This document shows, piece by piece, positions 24,254 through 33,961 of a stretch of DNA of 64,000 nucleotides. Origin of the DNA: Streptomyces broussonetiae (GTDB taxonomy: Bacteria > Actinomycetota > Actinomycetes > Streptomycetales > Streptomycetaceae). Both the position numbers and the translations under genes were made by a program. Location: positions 3,968,001-4,032,000 of the forward strand of contig NZ_CP047020.1 in assembly GCF_009796285.1 (NCBI RefSeq), written 5' to 3'. Each line of letters starts with the position of its first letter. Positions within the stretch are counted from its first letter, which is position 1. The notes beneath the pieces are model-generated. The model made no database searches, had not been told where the DNA came from, and saw only the letters and a program-made list of their open reading frames with translations.

Positions 24254-25912
24254 TCAGTTGCCCGAGGAGCCGCCCAGGTCCTTGGCCCACCTGCTGATCT
24301 GGCCGGCCCAGTGGGTCACCTCGTGCCAGTAGCTGCGGCCCTGGCCGACCCAGGTGTGCACCGGGGTCAGTTCGTAGATCAGCCAGCTCGCCACGACCAG
24401 GATGACGATCGTGAACAGGCAGCCCTTGAGGCAGCCGAGCCCCGGGATCTTCATCGGGTTGGCGCTGCGCCGGCGCGGTTCACGCGGCTCGCGGGCGGGA
24501 CGCTGCGGCTCCGGGGCGGGCGCGTACCGCTGCGGCTGCTGCGGCGGGGCGTACTGCTGGGGCTGCTGCGGCGCATAGCCGTACCCCTGCTGGTACCCGC
24601 GCGGCTGCGGCTGCTGCGGACGGGCCTGCGGGGCCGGGCGCGGCTGCTGCTGGGGGCGGGCGACCTGGCGCTGGGGCCGGTGGTGCAGCGGGTCGTCCTC
24701 CGGGGCCAGGTACTGGATCTGGGTCTGCTCGTTGCGGTCGCGCGCGGCGCGCAGCTGGGTCTGCCAGGGGTGCGGCTGGTCGGGCTGCTGCCCCTGCGGG
24801 CCGGTGTTCGGCAGCACCGCGGTCGGGTCCGCCGCGCCCGTGTTCGGCAGGACGGCGGTGGGGTCGGCGGCGCCGGCCGGCCCGCCGGTGTGCGGCAGCA
24901 CGCTGGTGGCCGCGTTCGGGTCGTACGCCTGCTGCGGCGCGTTCGCCGACAGCACCTGGGTGGGGTCGGCGGCGCCGGGCACGCCCGGTACGGCGGTCGG
25001 CGCCGGGTCGGGGGCGAGCAGCGCGCCCACACCCTCGGCGGCGGCGATCTGCGCGGCGTTCGCGTGCACGCCGATGCCCTCGGCGACGACACGCAGAGCG
25101 CGTGCGAGGTTCTCGGCGCTGGGCCGCTCGTCGGGGTTCTTGCGCAGACACCGCTCTATGACCGTCCACAGCGGGTCCGGGACGGTGGAGGGGCGGCGCG
25201 GTTCGGCGCTCAGGTGCTGGTGGAGCACCTCCAGGGCCGTGCTGCCGGCGAACGGCGGGCGGCCGGTGACCAGCTCGTACAGCAGGATGCCGGCGCCGTA
25301 GATGTCGACGGCGGAGGTCTGCGGGCGGCCCTCGGCGGACTCCGGTGCCACGTACGCGGGTGTGCCGACGAACTCCTGGGTGCGGGTCAGGCCCGGGGAG
25401 TCGGCGAGGCGGGCGATGCCGAAGTCGGTCAGCATCGGGTGCATCTGGCCGTTGTTCTGCGCGAGCAGCACGTTGGCGGGCTTCAGGTCGCGGTGCACGA
25501 CGCCGTCGGCGTGGCTCGCGGCGAGCGCGTCGGCGATCTGGGCCGTCAGCAACGCGGCGGCGACCGGGGTGAGGGGGCCGTTCTCGCGCAGGTAGCGGTG
25601 CAGGTCGGGGCCGTCGACGAGGTTCATGACCAGCGCCAGCAGATCGCCCTCGACGACCAGGTCGCGGACCCGGACGATGTTCGGGTGGGTGAGCCGGAGC
25701 AGCACGGAGCGCTCGCGCAGGAAGCGCATCACGATGTCCGGGTCGCTCGCCAGCTCCTCCTTGAGGACCTTGATCGCGACCGTCTCGCCGGGCTGCCCGG
25801 GTACGGCCGCCTCGGCACCCGCGGTCTCGCGCTGGCGGGCACGCCAGACGGTGCCTGTGGCGCCGCGTCCGAGCGGCTCCTCAAGCAGGTACTTGCTGCC
25901 GACTGGCCGCAC
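24254..25912 (-). CDS. pkaA: Membrane Ser/Thr protein kinase, PkaA-like
   Basis: A 552-residue Hanks-type kinase. The glycine loop is LGRGATGTVWRA, the Lys lies in VAIKVLKEE, the catalytic loop is VVHRDLKPANVLL, followed by LTDFGIARL and GTPAYVAPES. After the kinase domain (to about residue 265) comes a long disordered Pro/Gln/Ala-rich segment with repeated PTAVLPNTG-type units (residues ~320-370) and PQQPQ runs. One membrane helix follows near residues 490-510 (CLFTIVILVVASWLIYEL), then a ~35-residue external tail. The Thr-rich repeats could be autophosphorylation sites read by FHA domains; an FHA protein is encoded divergently next door. Confidence 0.92.
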   Translation of the reverse strand: MRPVGSKYLLEEPLGRGATGTVWRARQRETAGAEAAVPGQPGETVAIKVLKEELASDPDIVMRFLRERSVLLRLTHPNIVRVRDLVVEGDLLALVMNLVDGPDLHRYLRENGPLTPVAAALLTAQIADALAASHADGVVHRDLKPANVLLAQNNGQMHPMLTDFGIARLADSPGLTRTQEFVGTPAYVAPESAEGRPQTSAVDIYGAGILLYELVTGRPPFAGSTALEVLHQHLSAEPRRPSTVPDPLWTVIERCLRKNPDERPSAENLARALRVVAEGIGVHANAAQIAAAEGVGALLAPDPAPTAVPGVPGAADPTQVLSANAPQQAYDPNAATSVLPHTGGPAGAADPTAVLPNTGAADPTAVLPNTGPQGQQPDQPHPWQTQLRAARDRNEQTQIQYLAPEDDPLHHRPQRQVARPQQQPRPAPQARPQQPQPRGYQQGYGYAPQQPQQYAPPQQPQRYAPAPEPQRPAREPREPRRRSANPMKIPGLGCLKGCLFTIVILVVASWLIYELTPVHTWVGQGRSYWHEVTHWAGQISRWAKDLGGSSGN

Positions 25913-26285
25913 GTCACGCGCTCCCTGCTGCTTGCTGATGCTTGCTTGCCTGCGTTCCGGTTGTTCCGACCCACTGTAGTGCCGCCCCTGAGAGCACTAC
26001 GCAAACGTTCCCGAGCATGTTCGATGTGTTCGACGGAAAGACGCGCGCACCGGTCCGCCGGTTGCCGCAGGACGGACGTGACCGATCTCAACTGATCGCC
26101 GGCGGATCACTGGTCAGGCACTTTTGGGGGCAGAGCCGACCAATCAAGATCACTTGTTACCGGGTGCCGGGCGCGGTGTCAGTGGCAGGTGCGAGGATGC
26201 CTCCCAGTACTGGCCGACGTGCTCGTGTGGGGTGGGGGGAAGTCCGCGCCCGCGCAGACCCGCGCAGAAGGGACCGCTGACGCCG
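25913..26285. promoter_or_regulatory. Divergent promoter region between kinase and FHA-FtsK genes
   Basis: A 373-base gap. It contains a perfect 7-bp inverted repeat GTAGTGC-N11-GCACTAC (25976-26000), about 65 bases upstream of the kinase start and a good operator candidate. The part near the plus-strand gene is less GC-rich (GACCAATCAAGATCACTTG). No small gene or RNA seen. Confidence 0.5.
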
Positions 26286-29200
26286 ATGCAGATCCGGCTG
26301 ACCGTCGTAGACCCGCTGGGCCCGTCTCCGCAGCGGGGCCGCGCCGCGAGCCGCGACGTGCTGGTCACGGCGCCCACGGGCACGGACCTGGCCGCGGTCG
26401 CGTCCGCGCTGGCCGGGGCGGTCACCGGGGAGAGCGGCGCGGGCCGGGACGCCTCCGGCTCCCCCGTGGTGCTGTACGCCGGCACCGAGCGTCTGGACCC
26501 GCGCCGCTGCGCCCTCGGCGAGCCCCCGCTGGTCGACGGCGCCGTGCTGTCCCTGGGCGCCCCGGCGGCCCCCGAGCCGCATCCCGAGCTGGACGACGCG
26601 CCGACCCAGCTGCACGTCGTCGCGGGGCCGGACGCGGGCGGGGTCCATCTGCTGCACGGCGGCCGGATCAGCGTGGGCCGCTCCGCAGACGCGGACGTGC
26701 CGCTGGACGACCCCGACGTCTCCCGGCTGCACTGCGCGGTCACGGTCGGCGCCGACGGCCGTGTCTCGGTCGCCGACCTCGGCTCCACGAACGGTACGGC
26801 GCTCGACGGCGTGCGGGTGGGCGAGCGGCCGGTGCGGTTCCCCGCCGGAGGCCTGCTGCGGATCGGGGAGTCGGCGCTCCGGGTCACTCCCTCCGGGGGG
26901 CCGGGGGCGCGGGTGCGGACGGTCGCCGACGGGGAGGGGTGCGTCCGGGTCGTTCGGGAAGCGCTGCCGGGCGAGGCGTTGCCGGGTGCGGGCGCGCAGG
27001 AGTCCGGGCCCGGGTCCGGGTTCCCGTCCGTACCGCCCGTACAGGCCTCGTCGGCGGCTGCGGCCGGCGCCTTCGTGGGCGAGGGGCAGGAACACCAGCG
27101 GGCGGACTCGGCCTTCGTACCCGGGCAGGGCGGGGCGCCCGGCATCGAGTACGTGCCCGGTGCCGTTTCCGGCGGGGACACGCACGCGGGGCGTTTCGGG
27201 GTCGGCGGGCCGGGCGAGCAGCCACGGGACACCGGCCGCAAGAACACTCCCCTGCGCGGCACGGACGCCCCGCACGGCGTGCGGCGGCGCGGGCTCGGCA
27301 AGTGGGCGCGGCGGCTGGCCGGCGGGCGCACGGAGCAGCCCGGCGGCGAGGAGGCGTACGGCACCGCGGTGGCCGCCCACTCCCCCGGCGACGCCCCGGC
27401 GGAGGGTGCCCCGCGCCGGCCGGAGACCTGGCCGGATCCCGCCGCGCTGCTGCTGACGGCGCTGGGTCCCGGCCCTCGCCTGTGGGAGCGCGGGCCGGGA
27501 CACCCGGAGACGCTGACCGTGCGGCTCGGCACGGCCGACCGCAGCGCGCCGGACGGTTCGGCCCTGCTGCCCGCCGTGCCCGTGACGGCGGCGCTGCGCG
27601 AGGCGGGCTCACTGGGCCTGGCCGGTCCGCGCCCCCGGCTGTCCGGGCTGGCCCGCGCGGTGCTGGCCCAGCTCGCCGCGGTGCACTCCCCCGATCTGCT
27701 GGAGATCGTGCTGATCAGCGCCGACCGCTCGCGTCCGGTGGAAGAGCGCACGGCCGAGTGGTCCTGGCTGGGCTGGCTCCCGCACGTCCGGCCGGGCCAC
27801 GGCCAGGACTGCCGGCTGCTGCTGGCCTACGACCGCGAACAGGCGGCGGCGCGCACCCAGGAACTGCTGCGCCGGGTGGACGACCACGCGGCGGCGGACA
27901 GAGGCGCGGCCCGGCCCGCCGGCACCCCGGCGCCCGGTACCAGGTCCGGCGACGGGGCGCCGGGCACCACCACCACCGCGTACGGCTCGCTGCCGGGTGC
28001 CCACGCCCGTCCCCCGGTCTCGGGCCCGCCCGCCCGTGGCACCTCCTCGAGCGACCCCACGGCACCCCGAGCCACCGGCCGCCCCGGCACCTTCGGCCCT
28101 TCTGCCGCCCGACCCTGGGACACCGCGTCGGTCGGCGATCCGGGCCCGGCCGCGCCCGGATCGCCGACCGACGCACCGGGCCCGCCCGCCCACGGCGCAC
28201 CCGCCGTGGCCCACGGCCTGCCCGCCCACGAACCGGCACCCGGCCACCCCGTGCCCGGGGTCCCGGCCTCCGGGCACCCCGGTATGCCCGGCGCAGCCGC
28301 CCGGGAAGCCGCAGCCCTGCACGCCCCCGGCCACGGCGCGTACCCCGCCACCGCCCCGGGCACGCCCATCCGGCGTGCCGACCCCGACCACCCCGGCGCC
28401 GCGTCCGCCCGTCGTCCCTCCTGGGCCAGGGACGGCGTGGACGGCGCCGGGACCGGGGGCTTCACCGGGCCGTACACCGTCGTCGTCGTGGACGGCGACC
28501 CCGGTGGAGCCGCGCTGCAGGACGCTCTCGCGCGGCTCGCCGTGGCGGGGCCGCGGGCCGGGGTGCACGTGGTGTCTCTCGCCGAGACCGAGCCCGCCTC
28601 GTCCGCCTCCCCCGTGGCGGCGGCGTACGAGGCCGCGTGCACGGTGACGCCGACGTTCCGGCACTGCGGTGCCGTGGCGCTGCTCAGCGGGGATGTCGCG
28701 AGCGCGCTGCAGCTGGTGCGGGTGGCGCCGGGCGGGCCCGTGTCCCCCGGTGTCCTCGCCGCCGTGGACGCCGTGTCCGCCGCCTGGGCGGAGCGGTTCG
28801 CGCGGGCGCTGGCACCGCTGCGTCCGGACGGCCCGGTCGCCGAGCGGCACGCGCGCGTGGCCACGCCGTTGCCCCGGTCGGCGCGGCTGCTGGACGAGCT
28901 GGGGCTGGCCCGGGCCACCCCGGCGTCGCTGATGGCACGCTGGGCGGACGCGGCGGACGACGCCCAGGCACTGGGCGGGCGGGCACGGGCGGTGCTCGGT
29001 GCCGGACCGCGCGGGCCGCTCACCGCCGACCTGGTGGCCGACGGACCGCATCTGCTGATCGAGGGACCGGCCGGCAGCGGCCGTACGGAGCTGCTGCGGG
29101 CCGTGGTGGCCTCGCTGGCCGCCGCCGAACGGCCCGACCGGCTGGGCATGGTGCTGATAGACGGGCGGGACGGGGTCGGGACCGGCGCCGGGCGCGGCGA

Positions 29201-29996
29201 AGGGCTGCGCGTGTGCACCGACATACCGCACGTCACCACCCACCTCATCGCCAACGACCCCGTGCGGATGCGGGAGTTCGCACAGTCGCTGGCCGCCGAG
29301 CTGAAGCGGCGCGCGGAGCTGCTGGGCCGCACGGACTTCGCCGAGTGGCACACGGGGCGTGCCGTGCCGGGCCGTGTCGTCGCACAGCGCACGTCGGGCT
29401 CGGGGGACATAGAGGCCCCGCCCAGCACCACCCTGCGGCTGCGGCCGGGGGCCGCCGCTCGCCAACAGGCCGAGGCGGTACCCCCGTTGCCGCGCCTCGT
29501 GGTGGTCGTCGACGACCTGGACGCGCTGGTCTCACCCGCGCTCGGCTCGCCGGGCCGGCCCGCCGCAGGGTCGGTGATGCGGGCGCTGGAGGCGGTGGCC
29601 CGGGAGGGCGAGCGGCTCGGCGTGCACCTGGTGGCGGCGGCCGGGACGGGGGGCCGTACGGCCCAGACCGAGCCCGCGCGCAGGGCGACCCTGCGGGTCG
29701 CGCTCGACGCCCCCCAGGAGGGACCGAACGAACCGGCTCCGGGCCGTGGGCAGTTGGCGTACGAGGACGGGCGGACCATCGGCTTCCAGGGCGGCCGGGT
29801 GACAGGCCGTATCCCGCGTACCGCGACCCAGCGGCCCACGGTCCTACCACTGGACTGGCAGCGCATGGGCGACCCGCCGACCCGCCGGCCCGTGCGGGAG
29901 CTGGGCAACGGCCCGACCGACCTGGCCCTGCTGGCGAGCGCCGTGGAGCGGGCGGCCCGGGAGGTGGCGGCGGCTCAGGTGCCGTCCCTGCTGTAG
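26286..29996 (+). CDS. FHA-domain protein with FtsK/SpoIIIE-like ATPase region
   Basis: A 1236-residue protein. Residues ~1-95 resemble a ubiquitin-like/YukD-type N-terminal domain, and residues ~110-195 form an FHA domain (ISVGRSADADVPLDD, VSRLHCAVTV, DLGSTNGTALDG), which binds phosphothreonine. A long Gly/Pro/Ala-rich linker (about 200-390 and 540-700) separates regions typical of FtsK/EccC-like ATPases. The last has Walker A LLIEGPAGSGRTELL and a Walker B-like LVVVVDDLDAL. The divergent neighbours are two Ser/Thr kinases, which suggests phospho-dependent control. It lacks membrane helices, unlike classic EccC, and no ESX substrate genes are nearby. The exact role is unknown. Confidence 0.85.
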   Translation: MQIRLTVVDPLGPSPQRGRAASRDVLVTAPTGTDLAAVASALAGAVTGESGAGRDASGSPVVLYAGTERLDPRRCALGEPPLVDGAVLSLGAPAAPEPHPELDDAPTQLHVVAGPDAGGVHLLHGGRISVGRSADADVPLDDPDVSRLHCAVTVGADGRVSVADLGSTNGTALDGVRVGERPVRFPAGGLLRIGESALRVTPSGGPGARVRTVADGEGCVRVVREALPGEALPGAGAQESGPGSGFPSVPPVQASSAAAAGAFVGEGQEHQRADSAFVPGQGGAPGIEYVPGAVSGGDTHAGRFGVGGPGEQPRDTGRKNTPLRGTDAPHGVRRRGLGKWARRLAGGRTEQPGGEEAYGTAVAAHSPGDAPAEGAPRRPETWPDPAALLLTALGPGPRLWERGPGHPETLTVRLGTADRSAPDGSALLPAVPVTAALREAGSLGLAGPRPRLSGLARAVLAQLAAVHSPDLLEIVLISADRSRPVEERTAEWSWLGWLPHVRPGHGQDCRLLLAYDREQAAARTQELLRRVDDHAAADRGAARPAGTPAPGTRSGDGAPGTTTTAYGSLPGAHARPPVSGPPARGTSSSDPTAPRATGRPGTFGPSAARPWDTASVGDPGPAAPGSPTDAPGPPAHGAPAVAHGLPAHEPAPGHPVPGVPASGHPGMPGAAAREAAALHAPGHGAYPATAPGTPIRRADPDHPGAASARRPSWARDGVDGAGTGGFTGPYTVVVVDGDPGGAALQDALARLAVAGPRAGVHVVSLAETEPASSASPVAAAYEAACTVTPTFRHCGAVALLSGDVASALQLVRVAPGGPVSPGVLAAVDAVSAAWAERFARALAPLRPDGPVAERHARVATPLPRSARLLDELGLARATPASLMARWADAADDAQALGGRARAVLGAGPRGPLTADLVADGPHLLIEGPAGSGRTELLRAVVASLAAAERPDRLGMVLIDGRDGVGTGAGRGEGLRVCTDIPHVTTHLIANDPVRMREFAQSLAAELKRRAELLGRTDFAEWHTGRAVPGRVVAQRTSGSGDIEAPPSTTLRLRPGAAARQQAEAVPPLPRLVVVVDDLDALVSPALGSPGRPAAGSVMRALEAVAREGERLGVHLVAAAGTGGRTAQTEPARRATLRVALDAPQEGPNEPAPGRGQLAYEDGRTIGFQGGRVTGRIPRTATQRPTVLPLDWQRMGDPPTRRPVRELGNGPTDLALLASAVERAAREVAAAQVPSLL

Positions 29997-30148
29997 CCGA
30001 AGCGAGACGCATACACTCCCGGTCACGAGCCGGTCACGATGGGCGGGTTGACACCGCAGGCGCTCTTGCCCGCCCTGAGCCGCCCGGCGTACACCGGACC
30101 GCACGGGACAGTTCTGACGTTCAACGGAGAACGACGAACGGGGAAGTG

Positions 30149-31534
30149 ATGCGCAGCAGCAGCAGCATCCGGACACACAGGACCGCCACCACGCTCGCGG
30201 TCCTGCTCGCGGGAGCCCTCGTGCTCACCGCGTGCTCCAGCAGCGACAACCACGACAAGGAGAACGACGGGACCAAGGGCGGCACCGGCAGCGCGCCCGG
30301 CTCCACCGTCACCCTGCCCCGGCTGAACGGCGCCCATCTGGAGGTGGCCGCCGTCTGGACCGGGCCCGAGCAGGCCAACTTCAAGAAGGTCCTCGCCGAG
30401 TTCGAGAAGCGCACCGGCGCGAGCGTCACCTTCGTGCCCGCGCAGGACCCGATCATCAACTTCCTCGGTTCGAAGATCGCGGGCGGCCAGCCGCCGGACG
30501 TGGCGATGCTGCCGCAGCCCGGCGCCATCAAGCAGGCCGTGCAGCACAACTGGGCCAAGCCGCTCGGCCCGGACGCCCTGAAGGAACTGCAGAAGAACTA
30601 CTCGCAGGGCTGGCAGGACATCGGCAAGGTCGGCGGCAAGCAGTACGGCGTCTACTACAAGGCCGCCAACAAGTCGCTGGTCTGGTACAACGCCAAGGTC
30701 TTCGAGAACGCGAACGCCAAGGAGCCGAAGACCTGGAAGGACCTGCTGGCCACCGCGCAGGCGGTGTACGACTCCGGTGTCACGCCGTTCTCGGTGGCCG
30801 GCGCGGACGGCTGGACGCTGACGGACTGGTTCGAGAACGTCTATCTGTCCCAGGCCGGCCCGCAGAAGTACGACCAGCTCGCCCAGCACAGGATCAAGTG
30901 GACGGATCCCTCGGTCAAGCAGGCGCTGACGACGCTCGCGCAGATCTGGGGCAAGAAGGAGTACCTGGCGGGCGGCCAGAGCGGCGCGCTGCAGACGGAG
31001 TTCCCGGCCTCGGTCACCCAGACCTTCACCGGCGGCGACCAGCCGAAGTCCGCGATGGTCTACGAGGCCGACTTCGTGCAGGTCAACATCGGTGAGACCA
31101 AGGCGAAGGTGGGCACGGACGCGAAGGTGTTCCCGTTCCCGGCCGTCGGGTCCACCGCGCCGGTGGTCACCGGCGGGGACGCCGCGGTGGTCCTCAAGGA
31201 CTCCAAGGCGGCGCAGGCCCTGGTCACCTTCCTCGCCTCCCCGGACGCGGCGACGATCCAGGCGAAGCTCGGCGGTTATCTCTCGCCGAACAGGAACGTG
31301 CCGGTCTCGGCGTACCCGAACGCGGTGCAGCAGAAGATCGCCAAGGCGCTGATCGCGTCCGGCGACGACTTCCGCTTCGACATGTCCGACCAGGCCCCGC
31401 AGGCCTTCGGCGGCACCCCGGGCAAGGGTGAGTGGCAGGACCTGGAGGACTTCCTGAAGAACCCGACGGACGTGGCGGGCACCCAGGCGAGGCTGGAGAA
31501 GGACGCGGCGGCGGCCTACGGAAGCGGGAGCTGA
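30149..31534 (+). CDS. Sugar ABC transporter substrate-binding lipoprotein
   Basis: A 461-residue family-1 solute-binding protein. Its signal peptide ends in the lipobox LTAC (VLLAGALVLTACSSSD), followed by a charged Asp/Lys/Gly linker. The binding fold shows FEKRTGASVTFVPAQD, GGQPPDVAMLPQPG, WYNAKVFENANAKEPKTWKDLL and a Trp-rich segment (DGWTLTDWFEN) likely to stack on sugar. It is followed eight bases later by two permease genes; no ATPase is encoded here, so a shared MsiK-type ATPase probably energises the system. Confidence 0.92.
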   Translation: MRSSSSIRTHRTATTLAVLLAGALVLTACSSSDNHDKENDGTKGGTGSAPGSTVTLPRLNGAHLEVAAVWTGPEQANFKKVLAEFEKRTGASVTFVPAQDPIINFLGSKIAGGQPPDVAMLPQPGAIKQAVQHNWAKPLGPDALKELQKNYSQGWQDIGKVGGKQYGVYYKAANKSLVWYNAKVFENANAKEPKTWKDLLATAQAVYDSGVTPFSVAGADGWTLTDWFENVYLSQAGPQKYDQLAQHRIKWTDPSVKQALTTLAQIWGKKEYLAGGQSGALQTEFPASVTQTFTGGDQPKSAMVYEADFVQVNIGETKAKVGTDAKVFPFPAVGSTAPVVTGGDAAVVLKDSKAAQALVTFLASPDAATIQAKLGGYLSPNRNVPVSAYPNAVQQKIAKALIASGDDFRFDMSDQAPQAFGGTPGKGEWQDLEDFLKNPTDVAGTQARLEKDAAAAYGSGS

Positions 31535-31541
31535 CCCGGCG

Positions 31542-32900
31542 ATGGCGTCGGCAGCGGCGGCCGGGGCCCCACCGGGTCCCGCCGCGTCCCGCGGTCGCAG
31601 GAGTCGTCGGAGCGTGACCGGCACCCGCAAGGCCGTGGCAGCGCTGTTCCTGCTGCCCGCCCTGGTGCTGCTGGGCGCGCTCGTGGTCTACCCGATCGGG
31701 TACTCGCTGGTCCGCAGCTTCATGGGCGCCTCCGGCCACGGCTTCGCGGGCGTGGACAACTACAAGGCCCTCTTCACCGACGACAGCATCCGCACCGCCC
31801 TGAAGAACAACGTCATCTGGGTGGTGTTCGCGCCCACGGTCTCCACCGCGCTCGGACTGATCTTCGCGGTGCTGACCGAAAGGGTGCGCTGGGGAACGGC
31901 GTTCAAGCTGGTCGTCTTCATGCCGATGGCGATCTCGATGCTGGCGGCCGGGATCATCTTCCGGCTGGTGTACGACCAGGATCCGCACAAGGGCGTCGCG
32001 AACGCGGTGTGGGTGGGGGTGCACGACACCTTCGCCCGGTCCTCGGCGTTCCCCAAGGCCCACCCGGGCCGCGAGTCGCCGCTCGTCGCGCAGAACGGCG
32101 GCTTCGTCACCCGGGCCGCCGTGCACGCCGGGCAGCCGGTCACGCTGCCCCTCGTCGGCGTCGCGCCCGACCGGATGCCGGGCGGCGCGAAGAAGGCCGT
32201 GGCCGCGAAGCCACAGCCGTCGAAGATCACCGGCACCACCTGGCAGGACTTCACCCGCGGCAAGGGCGTCGGACGGCTGGGCAGGCCCGACCCGTCCGAG
32301 CTGGGCTATGCCGGGATGCGGATCGAGGCGGTGAAGGACGGCAGGGTGGTCGCCTCCACCAAGGCGGCCGGTGACGGCACCTTCACCCTGCCCGCGTCCG
32401 CCGACGGAGCCCGGCTGCGGCTTCCGGCGAGCAACTTCAGGGAGCCGTACAACGGCGTCGAATGGCTCGGCCCGGCCCTGGTCACCCCGGCGATCATCGG
32501 GTCGTACGTGTGGATGTGGGCCGGCTTCGCGATGGTGCTGATCGCGGCCGGGCTCGCGGGCGTGCCCCGGGAGCTGCTGGAGGCCGCGCGGGTGGACGGC
32601 GCCACCGAGTGGCAGGTGTTCCGCAAGGTCACCGTGCCGCTGCTGGCACCGGTCCTCGCGGTCGTCACCGTGACGCTGATGATCAACGTGCTGAAGGTGT
32701 TCGACCTCGTCTACATCATCGCCCCGGGCTCCTCCCAGGCCGACGCGAACGTGCTCGCCCTGGAGCTGTACCGCAAGGGCTTCGCGGAGGACCAGCCGGG
32801 CGTCGCGAGCGCGATCGCGGTGCTGCTGCTGGTGCTGGTACTCCCGGTCATGGCGTTCAACATCCGGCGGCTCAGGCGGGAGCGGGAGGTGCGGCGATGA
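31542..32900 (+). CDS. Sugar ABC permease (MalF-like) with inserted extracellular domain
   Basis: A 452-residue permease where ~300 is usual. Helices 1-4 occupy about residues 30-145 and the EAA docking loop lies in VPRELLEAARVDGATEWQVFRKV (~341-363), all normal. Between them, residues ~160-305 form an extra soluble segment: QNGGFVTRAAVHAGQPV, GYAGMRIEAVKDGRVVASTKA and DGTFTLPASADGARLRLP, which resembles a carboxypeptidase-regulatory-like or CNA-B beta-sandwich. By topology it should face outward. It overlaps the next permease gene by ATGA. Similar insertions occur in some actinobacterial permeases, but I cannot tell how common they are. Confidence 0.9.
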   Translation: MASAAAAGAPPGPAASRGRRSRRSVTGTRKAVAALFLLPALVLLGALVVYPIGYSLVRSFMGASGHGFAGVDNYKALFTDDSIRTALKNNVIWVVFAPTVSTALGLIFAVLTERVRWGTAFKLVVFMPMAISMLAAGIIFRLVYDQDPHKGVANAVWVGVHDTFARSSAFPKAHPGRESPLVAQNGGFVTRAAVHAGQPVTLPLVGVAPDRMPGGAKKAVAAKPQPSKITGTTWQDFTRGKGVGRLGRPDPSELGYAGMRIEAVKDGRVVASTKAAGDGTFTLPASADGARLRLPASNFREPYNGVEWLGPALVTPAIIGSYVWMWAGFAMVLIAAGLAGVPRELLEAARVDGATEWQVFRKVTVPLLAPVLAVVTVTLMINVLKVFDLVYIIAPGSSQADANVLALELYRKGFAEDQPGVASAIAVLLLVLVLPVMAFNIRRLRREREVRR

Positions 32901-33808
32901 CGGCGACCGCCAGAGGCGTCGGGAAGACGGCCCCGGCCGCTGCGACGGCGAAGGCCCGCCGGCCGCTCGGCGCACGCGTCGCCGAGAAGCTGAGCGGCGG
33001 CCTGGTCCGGGTGTTCCTGATCGTCGTCGGCCTGTTCTGGCTGGTGCCGACCGTCGGTCTGCTCATCTCCTCGCTGCGCGCGCCCGAGGACATGAGCGCG
33101 AGCGGCTGGTGGACGGTGTTCTCCAAACCGTCCCGGCTGACCTTCGACAGCTACCGGAAGCTGCTGGAGAACGGCGACATCACCCACTCCCTGTGGAACA
33201 CCGTGCTGATCACGGTCCCGGCGACCGTCCTGGTCGTCGTGGTCGGCTCCCTCGCGGGCTACGCGTTCGCGTGGATGGAGTTCCCGGGCCGGGACTGGTG
33301 GTTCCTGGGCGTGGTGAGCCTGCTGGTGGTGCCGGTGCAGGTGGCGCTGATCCCGATCGCCGAACTGTTCGGGAAGATCGGGCTGTTCGGGACGATCTTC
33401 GGGGTGATCCTGTTCCACACCGGCTTCGGCCTGCCGTTCGCGGTATTCCTGCTGCGGAACTTCTTCGCCGAGATCCCCAGGGAACTCCTCGAGGCGGCCC
33501 GCCTGGACGGTGCCGGTGAACTGCGGCTGTTCGCGCGGGTGGTGATGCCGCTCGGCGGGCCGGCGATCGCGAGCCTCGGCATCTTCCAGTTCCTGTGGGT
33601 GTGGAACGACATGCTGGTCGCGCTGGTGTTCACCAAGTCGGGTACCCAGCCGATCACGGTCGCGCTCCAGACGCAGGTACGGCAGTTCGGCAACAACATC
33701 GACGTGCTGGCGCCCGGCGCGTTCGTCTCCATGGTGATCCCGCTGGCCGTGTTCTTCGCGTTCCAGCGGCAGTTCGTGTCCGGCGTGATGGCGGGCGCGG
33801 TCAAGTAG
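32897..33808 (+). CDS. Sugar ABC permease (MalG-like)
   Basis: A 303-residue permease with six helices and the EAA loop IPRELLEAARLDGAGELRLFARVVMP. It forms the translocation channel with the MalF-like partner whose gene overlaps it by four bases. The family C-terminus (QRQFVSGVMAGAVK) is intact. A strong terminator follows. Confidence 0.94.
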   Translation: MTATARGVGKTAPAAATAKARRPLGARVAEKLSGGLVRVFLIVVGLFWLVPTVGLLISSLRAPEDMSASGWWTVFSKPSRLTFDSYRKLLENGDITHSLWNTVLITVPATVLVVVVGSLAGYAFAWMEFPGRDWWFLGVVSLLVVPVQVALIPIAELFGKIGLFGTIFGVILFHTGFGLPFAVFLLRNFFAEIPRELLEAARLDGAGELRLFARVVMPLGGPAIASLGIFQFLWVWNDMLVALVFTKSGTQPITVALQTQVRQFGNNIDVLAPGAFVSMVIPLAVFFAFQRQFVSGVMAGAVK

Positions 33809-33822
33809 TCCCGCGTGACGCG

Positions 33823-33858
33823 GGTCGGGGGCGGGCCGCGGACGGCCCGCCCCCGACC
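33823..33858. terminator. Terminator of the sugar importer operon
   Basis: Perfect 15-bp stem (GGTCGGGGGCGGGCC and its complement) with a six-base loop, 14 bases after the permease stop. Confidence 0.85.
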
Positions 33859-33961
33859 GTCGCCGGGCGTCCCTCACATGCCGTACGAGGCGTAACCAAT
33901 TCACTCCATCGGCCGTTCCCGGTCAAAGCCCCCGCGCCGACCGACGACCGATGGATGTCCC

